This document shows, in pieces, positions 51,451-61,600 of a stretch of DNA of 64,000 nt (positions are counted from its first letter, which is position 1; the number at the start of each line of letters is the position of its first letter). The notes beneath the pieces were generated by a model that was not told where the DNA came from, did no database searches, and saw nothing but the letters and a program-made list of their open reading frames with translations. Source of the DNA: Crocinitomicaceae bacterium (GTDB taxonomy: Bacteria > Bacteroidota > Bacteroidia > Flavobacteriales_D > Crocinitomicaceae). The translations under genes were made by a program, and so were the position numbers. Location: the NCBI GenBank assembly GCA_023957475.1, contig JAMLHA010000009.1, positions 1-64,000 of the forward strand. Direction: 5' to 3'.

Positions 51451-52712
51451 TGGAAAACAAGTTAACAACTACATATAAAACAATTTATAATAGCGCAATA
51501 GCATTGGTATTGTTGACTTTGGGAGCACCTAAATTTAATTCATTGTCAATTATCATTTTTGCAATTGTCATCATAGTTGGTATTATTAAAAAATACATTC
51601 GTTTCCAACTAAATTGGATATTTACAATGCTGATAGCCTTTTACTTAATGTATGTTATAGGTTTCTTTTTCACAGATAATCAACATGTTGGAAGTAAATA
51701 TTTAGAATACAAAATGGCATTAGCCATCTTACCAGTATTGTTTTCGTTTTCCACAAAAAACCTTTTTAATCTTAAGATTATATTTTCTGGTTTACTTGGC
51801 TGTATTGTATTGTTTGGTGGTATTGGTTTCGTAAACGCCTATAAATGTTATAACGAGACACATTTATCATCGTGTTTTACAAGTTCTGATTTGTCAACAG
51901 CAATCCATCCTTCCTATTTAGCTGCTTTTGTTGGAGTTTTAATGATAGCTCTTTATTATGGCTATAAGGAAAAATGGTGGTTGCAAAGAAAATGGATTCT
52001 CTATATAGCTACAATTGGCTTAGTTGTTTATAGCTTGTTTTTGTTGAGCTTAGCTGGAATGTTATTTCTTTTGATACTATTTACATTATTGGTTGTTATT
52101 TATTTTTATAAAAAATTTCATTGGAAGGGTGTATCAATTGCTTTTCTTATATTGCTTGTTACAGGTATATTTGTTGTTAAGTTTACCCCAATAACAATAA
52201 AAAGTGAATTCATTGGTCCCATTGTTATAGTAGAAGAGGCACTAACACATCCTAAAGATTATATTGAGTCGAGAAAATACCCAATATCTGGTTCTGAGAC
52301 ACGACTAATGATGTGGATGATGTCAACAGAGTTACTGAAAGAATACCCGTTTGGTGTTGGGTTGGGAGATTTAGACGATACTTTTGAATACCGATTTAAA
52401 AAACAAAACCAGTTAGAATTTGCAATCCAACATTATAATCCACACAATCAATTCTTACAGATTGCTTTAGAATTGGGAATTCCAGCATTAATTTTTTTCT
52501 TGATTATTTTATTTTTGATTATTAAGAAATCAATAAGAGACCGTAATTGGTTGTTGTTATTAGTTGTTTCAAGTCTTATTTTTAATTGCTTGTTTGAATC
52601 TATGTTGCAACGTCAATATGGTTTAATATTTTATGTTTTATTAATTTGTATTTTATACGAACGTCCAAAAGAAATTATAAATAATGAAACTATCAGTAGT
52701 CATACCATGTAG
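51450..52712 (+). CDS. O-antigen ligase family membrane protein (WaaL/Wzy-type)
   Basis: A 420-residue membrane protein with about eleven hydrophobic helices. The late region YNPHNQFLQIALELGIPAL contains the conserved histidine of WaaL-type ligases and Wzy polymerases, and FGVGLGDLDD precedes it. It is the second polymerase/ligase-like protein in the locus; one may polymerise, the other attach the glycan to an acceptor. The ATG at 51450 overlaps the upstream stop by 1 nt and is preferred over 51408. It overlaps the next gene by 29 nt. Confidence 0.82.
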   Translation: MENKLTTTYKTIYNSAIALVLLTLGAPKFNSLSIIIFAIVIIVGIIKKYIRFQLNWIFTMLIAFYLMYVIGFFFTDNQHVGSKYLEYKMALAILPVLFSFSTKNLFNLKIIFSGLLGCIVLFGGIGFVNAYKCYNETHLSSCFTSSDLSTAIHPSYLAAFVGVLMIALYYGYKEKWWLQRKWILYIATIGLVVYSLFLLSLAGMLFLLILFTLLVVIYFYKKFHWKGVSIAFLILLVTGIFVVKFTPITIKSEFIGPIVIVEEALTHPKDYIESRKYPISGSETRLMMWMMSTELLKEYPFGVGLGDLDDTFEYRFKKQNQLEFAIQHYNPHNQFLQIALELGIPALIFFLIILFLIIKKSIRDRNWLLLLVVSSLIFNCLFESMLQRQYGLIFYVLLICILYERPKEIINNETISSHTM

Positions 52713-53703
52713 AAATGAAGCTTTGTACATCGAGGAATGTATTGAGGCAATTTATGTGGCGAGTTTGCCAGATGAAGTTGTTCTTTCTGTTTATGTTGTA
52801 GATGGAATGAGTGATGATGGAACAAGAGAAATTATTCATCAACTAAAAGACAGTTATCCCTCTTTAGAATTGATTGACAATGTAAAACAATTAACACCTT
52901 ATGCTTTTAATCTTGGTATTTACGCCAAACCGTGTGATTATGTACAGATTATAGGTGCACGACATATTATTTCTTCCAATTATCTTTTAAACAATCTTAA
53001 AACGTTACAAAACGACTCGTCTATTTGGTGTGTTGGAGGAAAAATCGAGAATGAATATGTCAACGAAACCGGAAAAGTGATTGCTCTGGCAATGGGAACA
53101 CAATTGGGAATGGGAATAGGAAATTTCCGCACTCTTGATCAGTCAGGTTTTACAGATACCGTCACCAGTCCAATGTATCCATATTGGGTTTTTGAGAAGA
53201 TTGGTTTCTTTGACGAAGAATTGATTCGCAATCAAGACGATGATTTTAATTATCGGGTAACAAAAGCTGGTGGGAAAATCTTTTTTGATGCAACCATTTC
53301 ACTTAAATACTATGTGAGAGGAAATTTTGAGCAGTTAAAACGTCAATTTTTTCAATATGGTTATTGGAAAGTTTATGTAAACAAGAAACATCAGGCTGTT
53401 ACGACTATACGTCAATTAGTGCCACCTTTATTTGTTGCCTATTTATTTTTATTTGTCATAAGTTTTCTATTTGGAATATACATTATTGGTGTTGGCTCTC
53501 TTCCATTTGTAATCTATTTAGCTTTGGTATTCTATGTGTCAACTGAATTGCAAAAGAACAATAAAGAGTTAAAGTTGTGGGATATTTTTAAAACATTCCC
53601 TATTCTTCATGTTTCTTATGGATTGGGTTATCTGAATGGAATATGGGATTTTCTCGTTATGAAAAAACAACCATCAGATAAAAATAAAGTGATGTCAAGA
53701 TAG
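52684..53703 (+). CDS. Glycosyltransferase, GT2 family
   Basis: A 339-residue inverting-type transferase. The N terminus is a clear GT-A start (LSVVIPCRNEALYIEECIEA), the nucleotide-binding acidic residues lie in VVDGMSDDGTREII, and FFDEELIRNQDDDFNYRV corresponds to the metal and acceptor region. Two to three membrane helices lie at residues about 240-290. It is the last gene of the polysaccharide locus in this strand and is followed by a lipoprotein gene. Confidence 0.9.
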   Translation: MKLSVVIPCRNEALYIEECIEAIYVASLPDEVVLSVYVVDGMSDDGTREIIHQLKDSYPSLELIDNVKQLTPYAFNLGIYAKPCDYVQIIGARHIISSNYLLNNLKTLQNDSSIWCVGGKIENEYVNETGKVIALAMGTQLGMGIGNFRTLDQSGFTDTVTSPMYPYWVFEKIGFFDEELIRNQDDDFNYRVTKAGGKIFFDATISLKYYVRGNFEQLKRQFFQYGYWKVYVNKKHQAVTTIRQLVPPLFVAYLFLFVISFLFGIYIIGVGSLPFVIYLALVFYVSTELQKNNKELKLWDIFKTFPILHVSYGLGYLNGIWDFLVMKKQPSDKNKVMSR

Positions 53704-53743
53704 TTTTAAAAAAAAATTGTAAATTCACATAAAATTACAGACT

Positions 53744-54160
53744 ATGAAAAAGGTTAATCTTTTATTATTTGTTGCTTTTCTTTTTGTTTTAGGCGCTTGT
53801 ACTAAATATGAAGAAGGCCCTAAAGTATCGTTGTTAACAGCTAAAACGCGTTTGGTCCGCCATTGGGTGATTGAAACGTATGAAATTGATGGTGTCAATC
53901 AAGCAATTAATCAAAATACCAGCTTAGAAATGGATTTCTATAAAGACAATACGTTTAAAAGAACGTGGGTTATTTTTGGTTTCCAAGCACCAGAAGAAGG
54001 CACATGGGCATTTATGGATGGTAAAAAGAAAATATTACTGACTAAAAAGGATGGCGGAATGGAACTTTACACTGTTGTGATGCTCACAAAAAATGAGTTG
54101 AAAGCGAAATTTACCGATGAAAATAATAAAACACACGCTTATTATTTTAAAAGTAAGTAA
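53744..54160 (+). CDS. Lipocalin-like lipoprotein
   Basis: A 138-residue lipoprotein: the lipobox LFVLGAC sets the lipidated cysteine at residue 19. The rest is a short beta-barrel of the lipocalin-like type found in Bacteroidota (LVRHWVIETYEIDGV, TSLEMDFYKDNTFKRTW, EEGTWAFMDGKKKILLTK, LKAKFTDENNKTHAYYF). It could bind a small hydrophobic ligand or act in the envelope; no partner can be identified. It is convergent with the response-regulator gene and they share a terminator. Confidence 0.75.
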   Translation: MKKVNLLLFVAFLFVLGACTKYEEGPKVSLLTAKTRLVRHWVIETYEIDGVNQAINQNTSLEMDFYKDNTFKRTWVIFGFQAPEEGTWAFMDGKKKILLTKKDGGMELYTVVMLTKNELKAKFTDENNKTHAYYFKSK

Positions 54161-54192
54161 AATCGAATTTTAGATTGGAAATTTATCATAAA

Positions 54193-54228
54193 AAAAATAC
54201 GGAGTGTTTTTAAACACTCCGTATTTTT
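54193..54228. terminator. Bidirectional terminator between the lipoprotein and response-regulator genes
   Basis: The arms AAATACGGAGTGTTT and AAACACTCCGTATTT pair almost completely around a 2-nt centre, with A and T runs outside. Both convergent genes end on either side of it (54160 and 54243). Confidence 0.85.
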
Positions 54229-54242
54229 GTTCAATCAAGTTG

Positions 54243-54935
54243 TTACTCTTTAACCAACAACTTAAAACCTTTACCGTGTACATTCATTATTTCAATGTTT
54301 TCATCTTCTTTTAAGAGTTTTCGCAGTTTTGCAATGTAAACATCCATGCTTCTTCCATTGAAATAATTATCGTCGCCCCAAACAGCTCTTAAAGTAGCTT
54401 GTCTGTCCAATACTTCATTTTTATTTTTAACCAATAAATTCAACAATTGATTTTCTTTGGTAGTTAACTTTTTCACTTCTCCGTCTGTATAGATTAGTCG
54501 CAATTCAGGTTCGTATTTTATTTTTCCGATGAATAATTCAGTTTGATCGTTGTTTTCATCCCCCATTGTTCTTCTAACAATTGCACCAATACGTGCAATC
54601 AATTCTTCCATAGAAAAAGGTTTGGTTAAGTAATCATCTGCACCTACGTCAAACCCTTTTAACTTATCCTCTTTCATGTCTTTGGCTGTAAGAAACAAAA
54701 TTGGAATTTTTTTATCCAATTCACGAATCTCTTTTGCTAATGTAAATCCATCCATTTTTGGCATCATTACATCAAAAATGCAGAAATCAAACTTCGTAGC
54801 ATTAAATTCATCTAGTGCTTCTTGTCCATCTCTTCTTAGGGTAACTTTAAAACCTTTAGAAGATAAGTAAGTAGAAAGTAGTGTACCTAAATTTTCATCA
54901 TCTTCTGCTAGTAAAATAGCTAATTTTTTTTCCAT
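54243..54935 (-). CDS. Response regulator, OmpR/PhoB family (RprY-like)
   Basis: A 230-residue DNA-binding response regulator. The receiver domain has the acidic pair E11/D12, phosphorylation site D55 (FCIFDVMMPKMDGF), and K105 (DYLTKPF). The C-terminal winged-helix domain follows (residues about 130-228; GRSMDVYIAKLRKLL). The gene lies 2 nt after the histidine kinase stop, so the pair is co-transcribed. Similar pairs in Bacteroidota are called RprX/RprY. Target genes are not evident. Confidence 0.92.
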   Translation of the reverse strand: MEKKLAILLAEDDENLGTLLSTYLSSKGFKVTLRRDGQEALDEFNATKFDFCIFDVMMPKMDGFTLAKEIRELDKKIPILFLTAKDMKEDKLKGFDVGADDYLTKPFSMEELIARIGAIVRRTMGDENNDQTELFIGKIKYEPELRLIYTDGEVKKLTTKENQLLNLLVKNKNEVLDRQATLRAVWGDDNYFNGRSMDVYIAKLRKLLKEDENIEIMNVHGKGFKLLVKE

Positions 54936-54937
54936 AA

Positions 54938-56542
54938 TTATTGTTTTATTTCAATTGTAAAAGTTGAGCCCTCTCCGTATTTGCTAATTACACTGATTTT
55001 CCAACCGTGCATGTCACAAATCCCTTTCACATAACTCAACCCCAATCCAAAACCTTTCACATTGTGAACGTTTCCAGTAGGAATACGATATAATTTGTCA
55101 AATATTTTATTTAGGTGTTCTTTTTTTATTCCAATTCCTTGGTCGGAGACCGAAATTGTTAGTAAATTATCCTTTGAATCCATTGATATGACTACATTTG
55201 GAGCATCTTCAGAGTATTTTATTGCGTTGTCAACCAAATTGGATATGGTGTTGGTAAAATGCAATTTGTCTGCTTCAATATAAATCAATTCAATTCCGAT
55301 ATTAATCTCTATTTTACCTCCTGTACTTTGCAAACGCAATTGTGCTCTATGAACAACGTCATAAATTACTTCATTTACTAAAACTTTCTCTTTTTTAAGG
55401 TGAATATCTCCTTTTTCAAGTGTAGCACTTTGCAAAATACTGTCAACAAGCACACTCAATCGCTGATTTTCATTGTCAATCATGCGAATAAATGGTTGCA
55501 CATTGGTATCGACTAAGTTGACAACATCATCATCGTTCATCGCTTGACATGCCAATGAAATAGTAGAAATAGGGGTTCGAAATTCATGCGTCATATTGGA
55601 AATGAAATCGTTTTTCATTTCAGATAGTTTCTTTTGTGTCAATATGGTTTTAAACATAAACATCAACGCCCAAAATATTAAGAGTACTAACGATAGATTG
55701 ACCAAAAGAGGCAGCCACATTTCTTTGAGCAAGAAGCTGTTTTTTAATGTAAAATCAACGTATAGTGTTAATTTTTCATCAAATAAATTGCTAGGAAATA
55801 GATAGGTGGAAAACGCTTCCGAACGATCCAATTGGGCATTGTATTGCTTTATATCCGTTTTGCAAGTTATAGAGTTTCCAGCTTCATTTACAACTACAAA
55901 CTGATATTTTGACGGCAATTTATCATCTTTTAATTCGGTGCGAATGACAGAGTCTAAAAACGCTACATCAAAGGCATTTTCTGGCCCATCGTAAAGATTT
56001 TCTCGAAAAGCCTGCAACATCATATCGTTCACAAAACGAGCTTTTTGAAACATCTTCTTTACAATGTCTCTATTCAAATGGATGGCAACTCCTACAGAAT
56101 CACTGGTGTTTTTTCCTTTGTAAAAGTCACGTAGTTGACGCACGTCTTTAGCCAATACACGTTGTTCGGCTTTTAACCCAATGAGTGAATCAAAACTCTG
56201 ACCTTGCACCAAGATATAGTTTTCTTGATTACCATTTTCCCAAATGATTGTGTCTTTCACAATAATGGTTTCTTTTGGAGCAAGTAATTGCTGAAACTCT
56301 TCTTTAAGAATGTCTTTGTAATGCCCGCTGAAATTGGTGTTGGCAATATCAAAAAAACGTCGAATGTCCTCCGCTTTTTCATGTCGAACAGCAATTCGCT
56401 CCAAAGTTGTCTGCACTTTCTCGGTAAATTGATGCGATTTTTTATCAAACATCTGCTTTGTTTGATAGGCTTGAATGAGCATCAATGAGATAACTGCAAC
56501 AACAACAAAAACAATAACTATGTTAACACGTATTTTTCCCAC
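54938..56542 (-). CDS. Sensor histidine kinase (RprX-like)
   Basis: A 534-residue membrane kinase. Membrane helices at residues about 7-27 and 277-299 enclose a periplasmic sensor of about 250 residues without recognised fold. The dimer/phosphoacceptor motif is THEFRTPIS with H319. The ATPase has NLVDNAIKYSE (N box), VSDQGIGIKKEHL (G1) and GFGLGLSYVKGI (G2). The start codon is GTG at 56542, since the first membrane helix begins only six residues later. It is transcribed before the response regulator. Confidence 0.9.
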   Translation of the reverse strand: MGKIRVNIVIVFVVVAVISLMLIQAYQTKQMFDKKSHQFTEKVQTTLERIAVRHEKAEDIRRFFDIANTNFSGHYKDILKEEFQQLLAPKETIIVKDTIIWENGNQENYILVQGQSFDSLIGLKAEQRVLAKDVRQLRDFYKGKNTSDSVGVAIHLNRDIVKKMFQKARFVNDMMLQAFRENLYDGPENAFDVAFLDSVIRTELKDDKLPSKYQFVVVNEAGNSITCKTDIKQYNAQLDRSEAFSTYLFPSNLFDEKLTLYVDFTLKNSFLLKEMWLPLLVNLSLVLLIFWALMFMFKTILTQKKLSEMKNDFISNMTHEFRTPISTISLACQAMNDDDVVNLVDTNVQPFIRMIDNENQRLSVLVDSILQSATLEKGDIHLKKEKVLVNEVIYDVVHRAQLRLQSTGGKIEINIGIELIYIEADKLHFTNTISNLVDNAIKYSEDAPNVVISMDSKDNLLTISVSDQGIGIKKEHLNKIFDKLYRIPTGNVHNVKGFGLGLSYVKGICDMHGWKISVISKYGEGSTFTIEIKQ

Positions 56543-56728
56543 CTCTTAATTTTAAACGAAGTTACGGCATACCACCAGAGTTTATAGCATAGTTAACGTT
56601 TTTTAACACACAACACAAAGCAATTCAATGAACAAAAACACACAATTTATATGTTGCGTATTTGGTTAGGATTTAATTCATCGTATAAAGATGTTTCATA
56701 AGATTCTTCAAAAACCTATGGGTTTTTA

Positions 56729-56736
56729 TATCTTTG
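56729..56736 (+). promoter_or_regulatory. -7 promoter element for gltX
   Basis: TATCTTTG matches TAnnTTTG and lies 18 nt before the gltX ATG; the expected upstream TTG is absent. Its position supports the ATG at 56755 over an upstream start at 56734, which would begin inside this element. Confidence 0.55.
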
Positions 56737-56754
56737 CAAAAAATAATAAATAAA

Positions 56755-58278
56755 ATGTCAGAAAAGCCGGTTAGAGTTCGTTTTGCACCTTCACCAACAG
56801 GACCACTGCATATTGGTGGAGTTAGAACAGCATTGTACAATTATCTATTTGCAAAAAAAAATAACGGAACATTTATCATTCGTATTGAAGACACTGATCA
56901 AACTCGTTTTGTTTCAGGTGCGCAAGATTACATAATGGATGCCTTAAATTGGTGTGGTATAATACCAACAGAAGGCCCAGGAATTGGAGGAGAATATGGC
57001 CCTTATGTGCAGTCGGAACGCAAAGATATGTACAGACCTTATGCAGAACAGTTGGTTGCAAACGATAAGGCTTATTATGCTTTTGACACACCAGAAGAAT
57101 TGGATGAAATGCGTGATAGAGCGAAGGCAATGAATATGCCGAATTGGCAATACAATAGCGTTACACGTACTTCGATGAAAAATTCATTGTCGCTACCAGC
57201 TGATGAAGTAAAAAGAAGATTGGAAAATGGCGATCCTTACGTTATTCGTATTAAAATGCCTCGCAATTTTGATGTTCGATTTGAAGATTTAATTCGTGGT
57301 TGGGTTACGGTAAATACCAACAACTTGGATGATAAAGTATTGTTCAAAAGTGATGGAATGCCTACTTATCACTTGGCAAATATCGTTGACGACCATACAA
57401 TGGCAATATCTCACGTAATTAGAGGCGAAGAATGGTTGCCTTCTGCGCCAATGCACATCATGTTGTATGAAGCATTTGGATGGGAAGCACCTCGTTTTGC
57501 CCACTTACCATTGTTGCTAAGACCTGATGGAAACGGTAAATTATCAAAGAGAGATGGTGACCGTTTAGGTTTTCCTGTATTCCCTTGCGATTGGCATACA
57601 GCAGAAGGTGAATTGTATTCTGGATACCGTGAAAAAGGATATTTGCCAGAAGCATTTATCAATATGTTGGCATTTTTAGGGTGGAACCCAGGCACAACAC
57701 AAGAAATTTTCTCAATGAAGGAATTGGAAGAAGTGTTTACATTGGAAAGAGTTTCTAAAGGTGGTGCTAAGTTTGATCCAGAAAAAACAAAATGGTTCCA
57801 ACAACAACATTTAAAAGCTGTTTCTGATGATCAACTTGCAGATTTATTGATCAACCAATATGGTGCCAAGGTAGATAAGACTTCTTTGACTAAAATTGTC
57901 CATCTAATGAAAGAAAGAGCTATTTTCCCTCAGGATATTTTGACGGAAGGAGTTTATTTGTTAGAGCGACCAACTGAAATAGATGCTTCAAGTATTGAGA
58001 AAAAGTGGAAAGATGATTCGGCCTCATTGTTGAATGGCTGGTTAGAAAAATTAGCATCCATTTCCGAATTTTCGGCACATTCAATAGAAGAAGTGTTTAA
58101 AGCTTATATTGCAGAAAGAAACGTTGGAATTGGTGCTGTAATGTTCTTATTCCGATTATTGGTGACAGGACATGGTGCTGGTCCAAGTATGTTTGAAATT
58201 TCTGAATTCTTAGGCAAACAAGAAGTTATTGAACGCTTAAAATGGGGTTTGACAACAGTTGAATCAATGAAAAAATAA
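56755..58278 (+). CDS. gltX: Glutamate-tRNA ligase
   Basis: A 507-residue class I aminoacyl-tRNA synthetase. The HIGH motif is LHIGG in APSPTGPLHIGGVRTALY, and the KMSKS-type loop is KLSKRDGD. EDTDQTRF and the C-terminal helical anticodon domain fit GltX. The ATG at 56755 (MSEKPVRVRFAPS) matches the conserved N terminus. folB starts 3 nt later, so the two are co-transcribed. Confidence 0.95.
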   Translation: MSEKPVRVRFAPSPTGPLHIGGVRTALYNYLFAKKNNGTFIIRIEDTDQTRFVSGAQDYIMDALNWCGIIPTEGPGIGGEYGPYVQSERKDMYRPYAEQLVANDKAYYAFDTPEELDEMRDRAKAMNMPNWQYNSVTRTSMKNSLSLPADEVKRRLENGDPYVIRIKMPRNFDVRFEDLIRGWVTVNTNNLDDKVLFKSDGMPTYHLANIVDDHTMAISHVIRGEEWLPSAPMHIMLYEAFGWEAPRFAHLPLLLRPDGNGKLSKRDGDRLGFPVFPCDWHTAEGELYSGYREKGYLPEAFINMLAFLGWNPGTTQEIFSMKELEEVFTLERVSKGGAKFDPEKTKWFQQQHLKAVSDDQLADLLINQYGAKVDKTSLTKIVHLMKERAIFPQDILTEGVYLLERPTEIDASSIEKKWKDDSASLLNGWLEKLASISEFSAHSIEEVFKAYIAERNVGIGAVMFLFRLLVTGHGAGPSMFEISEFLGKQEVIERLKWGLTTVESMKK

Positions 58279-58281
58279 TTC

Positions 58282-58635
58282 ATGAAACACCGTATTGAAG
58301 TAAATGGGATAAAATGCTATGCACATCATGGATGTTTAGAAGAGGAGGCAAAAATTGGTGGGCATTACATCGTTGATGTGTCACTTACCACAGATTTCTC
58401 TTTAGCGATGCAAACCGATGATTTGTCACAAACAGTTTGTTACGTTGATATCAATACCATTGTAAAAGAAGAAATGGCCATACGTTCAAAATTAATAGAA
58501 CATGTTGGTGGAAGAATTTTTAACCGCATCAAAAATGAATTGGAAAACATTCATCAATTATCTGTAAAAATTGTAAAAATTTGCCCACCGATTAATGGTG
58601 ATGTAGATGATTGTTCCATCATTATAGAAGATTAA
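58282..58635 (+). CDS. folB: Dihydroneopterin aldolase
   Basis: A 117-residue folate-synthesis enzyme that splits dihydroneopterin into hydroxymethyl-dihydropterin and glycolaldehyde. The family motifs are CYAHHGCLEEEAKIGGHYIV, the conserved YVDINTIV segment and LIEHVGGRIF. The length matches FolB. It lies directly after gltX. No other folate genes are nearby. Confidence 0.92.
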   Translation: MKHRIEVNGIKCYAHHGCLEEEAKIGGHYIVDVSLTTDFSLAMQTDDLSQTVCYVDINTIVKEEMAIRSKLIEHVGGRIFNRIKNELENIHQLSVKIVKICPPINGDVDDCSIIIED

Positions 58636-58650
58636 TGAAAAAATTAAAAA

Positions 58651-58676
58651 AAAAGAGGGTTATTAACCCTCTTTTT
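58651..58676. terminator. Bidirectional terminator between folB and the adhesin gene
   Basis: GAGGGTT (58655-58661) pairs with AACCCTC (58665-58671) around a 3-nt loop, with A residues before and T residues after. It serves as a terminator on both strands: for folB, and for the convergent adhesin gene that ends at 58678. Confidence 0.8.
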
Positions 58677-58677
58677 T

Positions 58678-61600
58678 TTATCGAATGATATTGACGTGTC
58701 CAACAAACTGCTTAAACTCGTCGTAATCTTTAATTTTTACTACAATTTTCCAAGTATAAGTGCCGTCTTGCACCATTTTCCCGTTGTAGGTTCCATCCCA
58801 ACCAACTTCTGTATTGTGTGTTTCAAATACAATTTCTCCCCATCTGTCAAAAATGAGCATCTCGTAGTTGTAGATGTCATAACCAGAAGTAAATATTGGG
58901 AAGAATGTATTGTTGAATTGATCTCCATCAGGTGTAAAAGTATTTGGAACATAGAAAATCAACGGCTCAAGAACTTTAACAGCGTAATAAGCTGTATCCA
59001 CACAACCAATATCGTTGGAAGCAATCAACATAATTGGATAGCCACCAGAAACATCTTCTGGATATTGGTGAGAAGGTTCAAACTCATTGTTTGGTGCAGA
59101 TCCATCTCCAAAATACCAAGTATAATTTGTAGCATTTGACGAATTATTGTGCATTTGAGTTTCCCATGGATAGTCAGAAATCACATAAGGTGTTGCATAA
59201 AAACTAGCTACTGGAGAAGGTGTAACACACACATAATCATTAATTGTTTGTGAACTTGTACAACCAAATGATGAGGTGACAATCAACGTTACGTCATAAC
59301 AACCATCTTTGGTAAATGTTGGTGAAATAGAACAGCCATTGTATGTTCTACCATCGCCTAAAATCCATTGACAATTATCTGCTCCACTAGCCAACGTATT
59401 TGTTAGTGTTGGCACAACAGGTGCACATCCAGTTAAATTAATTCCTTCAATGTTTACACCTGGAACTGGAGTTACAGTTACAGTTACATCATCAGAATTT
59501 ATACAGCCATTTATATCTGTTCCTACAACCGTATAAGTAGTTGTTGAAATAGGAGAAACTGTTTTTGAGCTACCAGCGCCTAATCCATTGTCCCAAGCAT
59601 AGGAAACGCCACCAGATGCGGTTATTGTGGTCGATGCATTGGCGCATATTGACGCATTTACACCAGCATCTATTATTGGTAATGGGTTAACCGTAACTTG
59701 TACTTGAGCTGTAGAAATACACCCATTTAATGTTGCTGTAACAGTAAAGATAGCACTTCCTGACGGTTGAAATATAACGCCATCTTGTACACCACCACTC
59801 CATGAAATAATTGCATTGTCAGGGTTTGATGCGGTTAATGTAATACTATCTCCCATACACACACTAATGTCATTTGGAGCCATTACTACAGGTGCATTGG
59901 GTTCAACCAATTGAACAACATTTGGATTTGTATATGAACAACCAGTACTAGCAACGCTAACGGTAAAATTAGAATAAGAGCCAGCACCCAAATTATTTAA
60001 TTCTATTTGCCCAGCACCGTTTAATCCAGTATTAGTAGGGCCAACAAGCGCGCCATTTTGATCTGTATATGAAATAGTATAGGAAGTAGCTGTTAACCCA
60101 CTCAAAATAATTGATCCATCACTTGTTCCACAAGTAGGATTGTTTGATGAAAGTGTAAAAATCGGGTTAGGGTTTACAGTTATTAGTTGCGTTGAAGAAC
60201 CTGGACATGTACCACCTGTACTGTATTCAACTGTATAAGTAGTACCACCAACTCCATTACTAATAGCACCCGTTGAAGCGTTGATTGTTGCACCGTCACT
60301 AACCATAGGATTAAAACTAAATACACCGCCCGTAGGTGAAATAGCGGTTGCTGCATTGGTTGCACCTTCACAGAAATCTGTTAAAGTGAAACTTGGTGTA
60401 ACACCTGTTGTATTTGTTAATGTTTCTGAACTAGAAGTTGAACAACCATTTGCATCATCAATTACAATTGTGTATGCACCATCAGTTAAATTTGTGAAAG
60501 AACCATTTGATTGCGTTGTTCCATTAACTGTATAATTGTATGGAGCAGTACCTGTTGTTACTGTAATACTAATTGCACCATCTGGGTTTCCACAAGAAGG
60601 ATTTGTTAATGATGTAGTGTATATAGGATTTGGATTAACGGTTACTTGTTGCGTTGAAGAAGTTGGACAAGCACCGCTTAAACTATATTTAACAGTATAA
60701 GTTGTTCCACCAACCCCATTGCTAATTGTTCCAGTTGTTGGGTCAATTGTTGCACCATCACTTACAGCTGGGTCAAAGCTAAAAACACCTCCTGGAGTTG
60801 CAATTCCAGAAGCACTATTAGCAGCACCTTCGCAATAATTTGTAAGTGAAAATGAAGGATCATCACCCGATGAATTCATCAATGTTTCAGAACCTGTAAC
60901 CGAACAACCATTATTATCTGTAATCGTAAAGTTATATGTCCCATCAGTGAGATTTGAAATTGTTCCATTTGTGTATGTAGCGCCATTAACAACATAACTA
61001 TATGGAGCTCCTCCTCCCGAAGGAGTAAGTACCAATTGTCCATCACTATTCCCACATGATGGCTCTACAGAGGTAGAAGTATAAGTTGGATTTTGGTTGA
61101 CCACTACGTTGATGGTAACTGGGTTTGCACACTGACCTCCAGTAGGGGTAAATGTATAGGATCCGCTTGCAGTGTTGCTAACTGTCGATGGGTTCCATGT
61201 TCCATTAATGCCATTTGTTGAAGTGGTTGGTAGAGTTGGAGCAGTTGTGCCACTACACAATGGTCCGATTGGGTCAAATGTAGCATTGTCTTGAGGAACA
61301 GTAATAGTTACCTGATCAGTTGCTGTACATCCTGTAGCATTATCTGTTACAGTCACAGTATATGTCGTTGTCTGAGTTGGCGTAGCCGTTGGATTTGGAA
61401 TTGTTGTATCATCCAATCCTTCAGGCGGAGACCATCCGAAGGATAAATCACCTCCACCACTTGGGTTGCCATTTCCACAATTGACGTGTACTGAATATTC
61501 TTCAATTTCATCACTCATATAATTGTATCCAGAACCACTACCTGTGTAACCACCATAAGGAGCAACTGTCCCATTAGGATTACCGTAAGTACATGAATTA

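Noticed and set aside
58696-59139. 147-codon plus-strand open frame opposite the adhesin C-terminal region
   Set aside because: It lies antisense to the conserved sorting domain and has no promoter, signal peptide or family resemblance.
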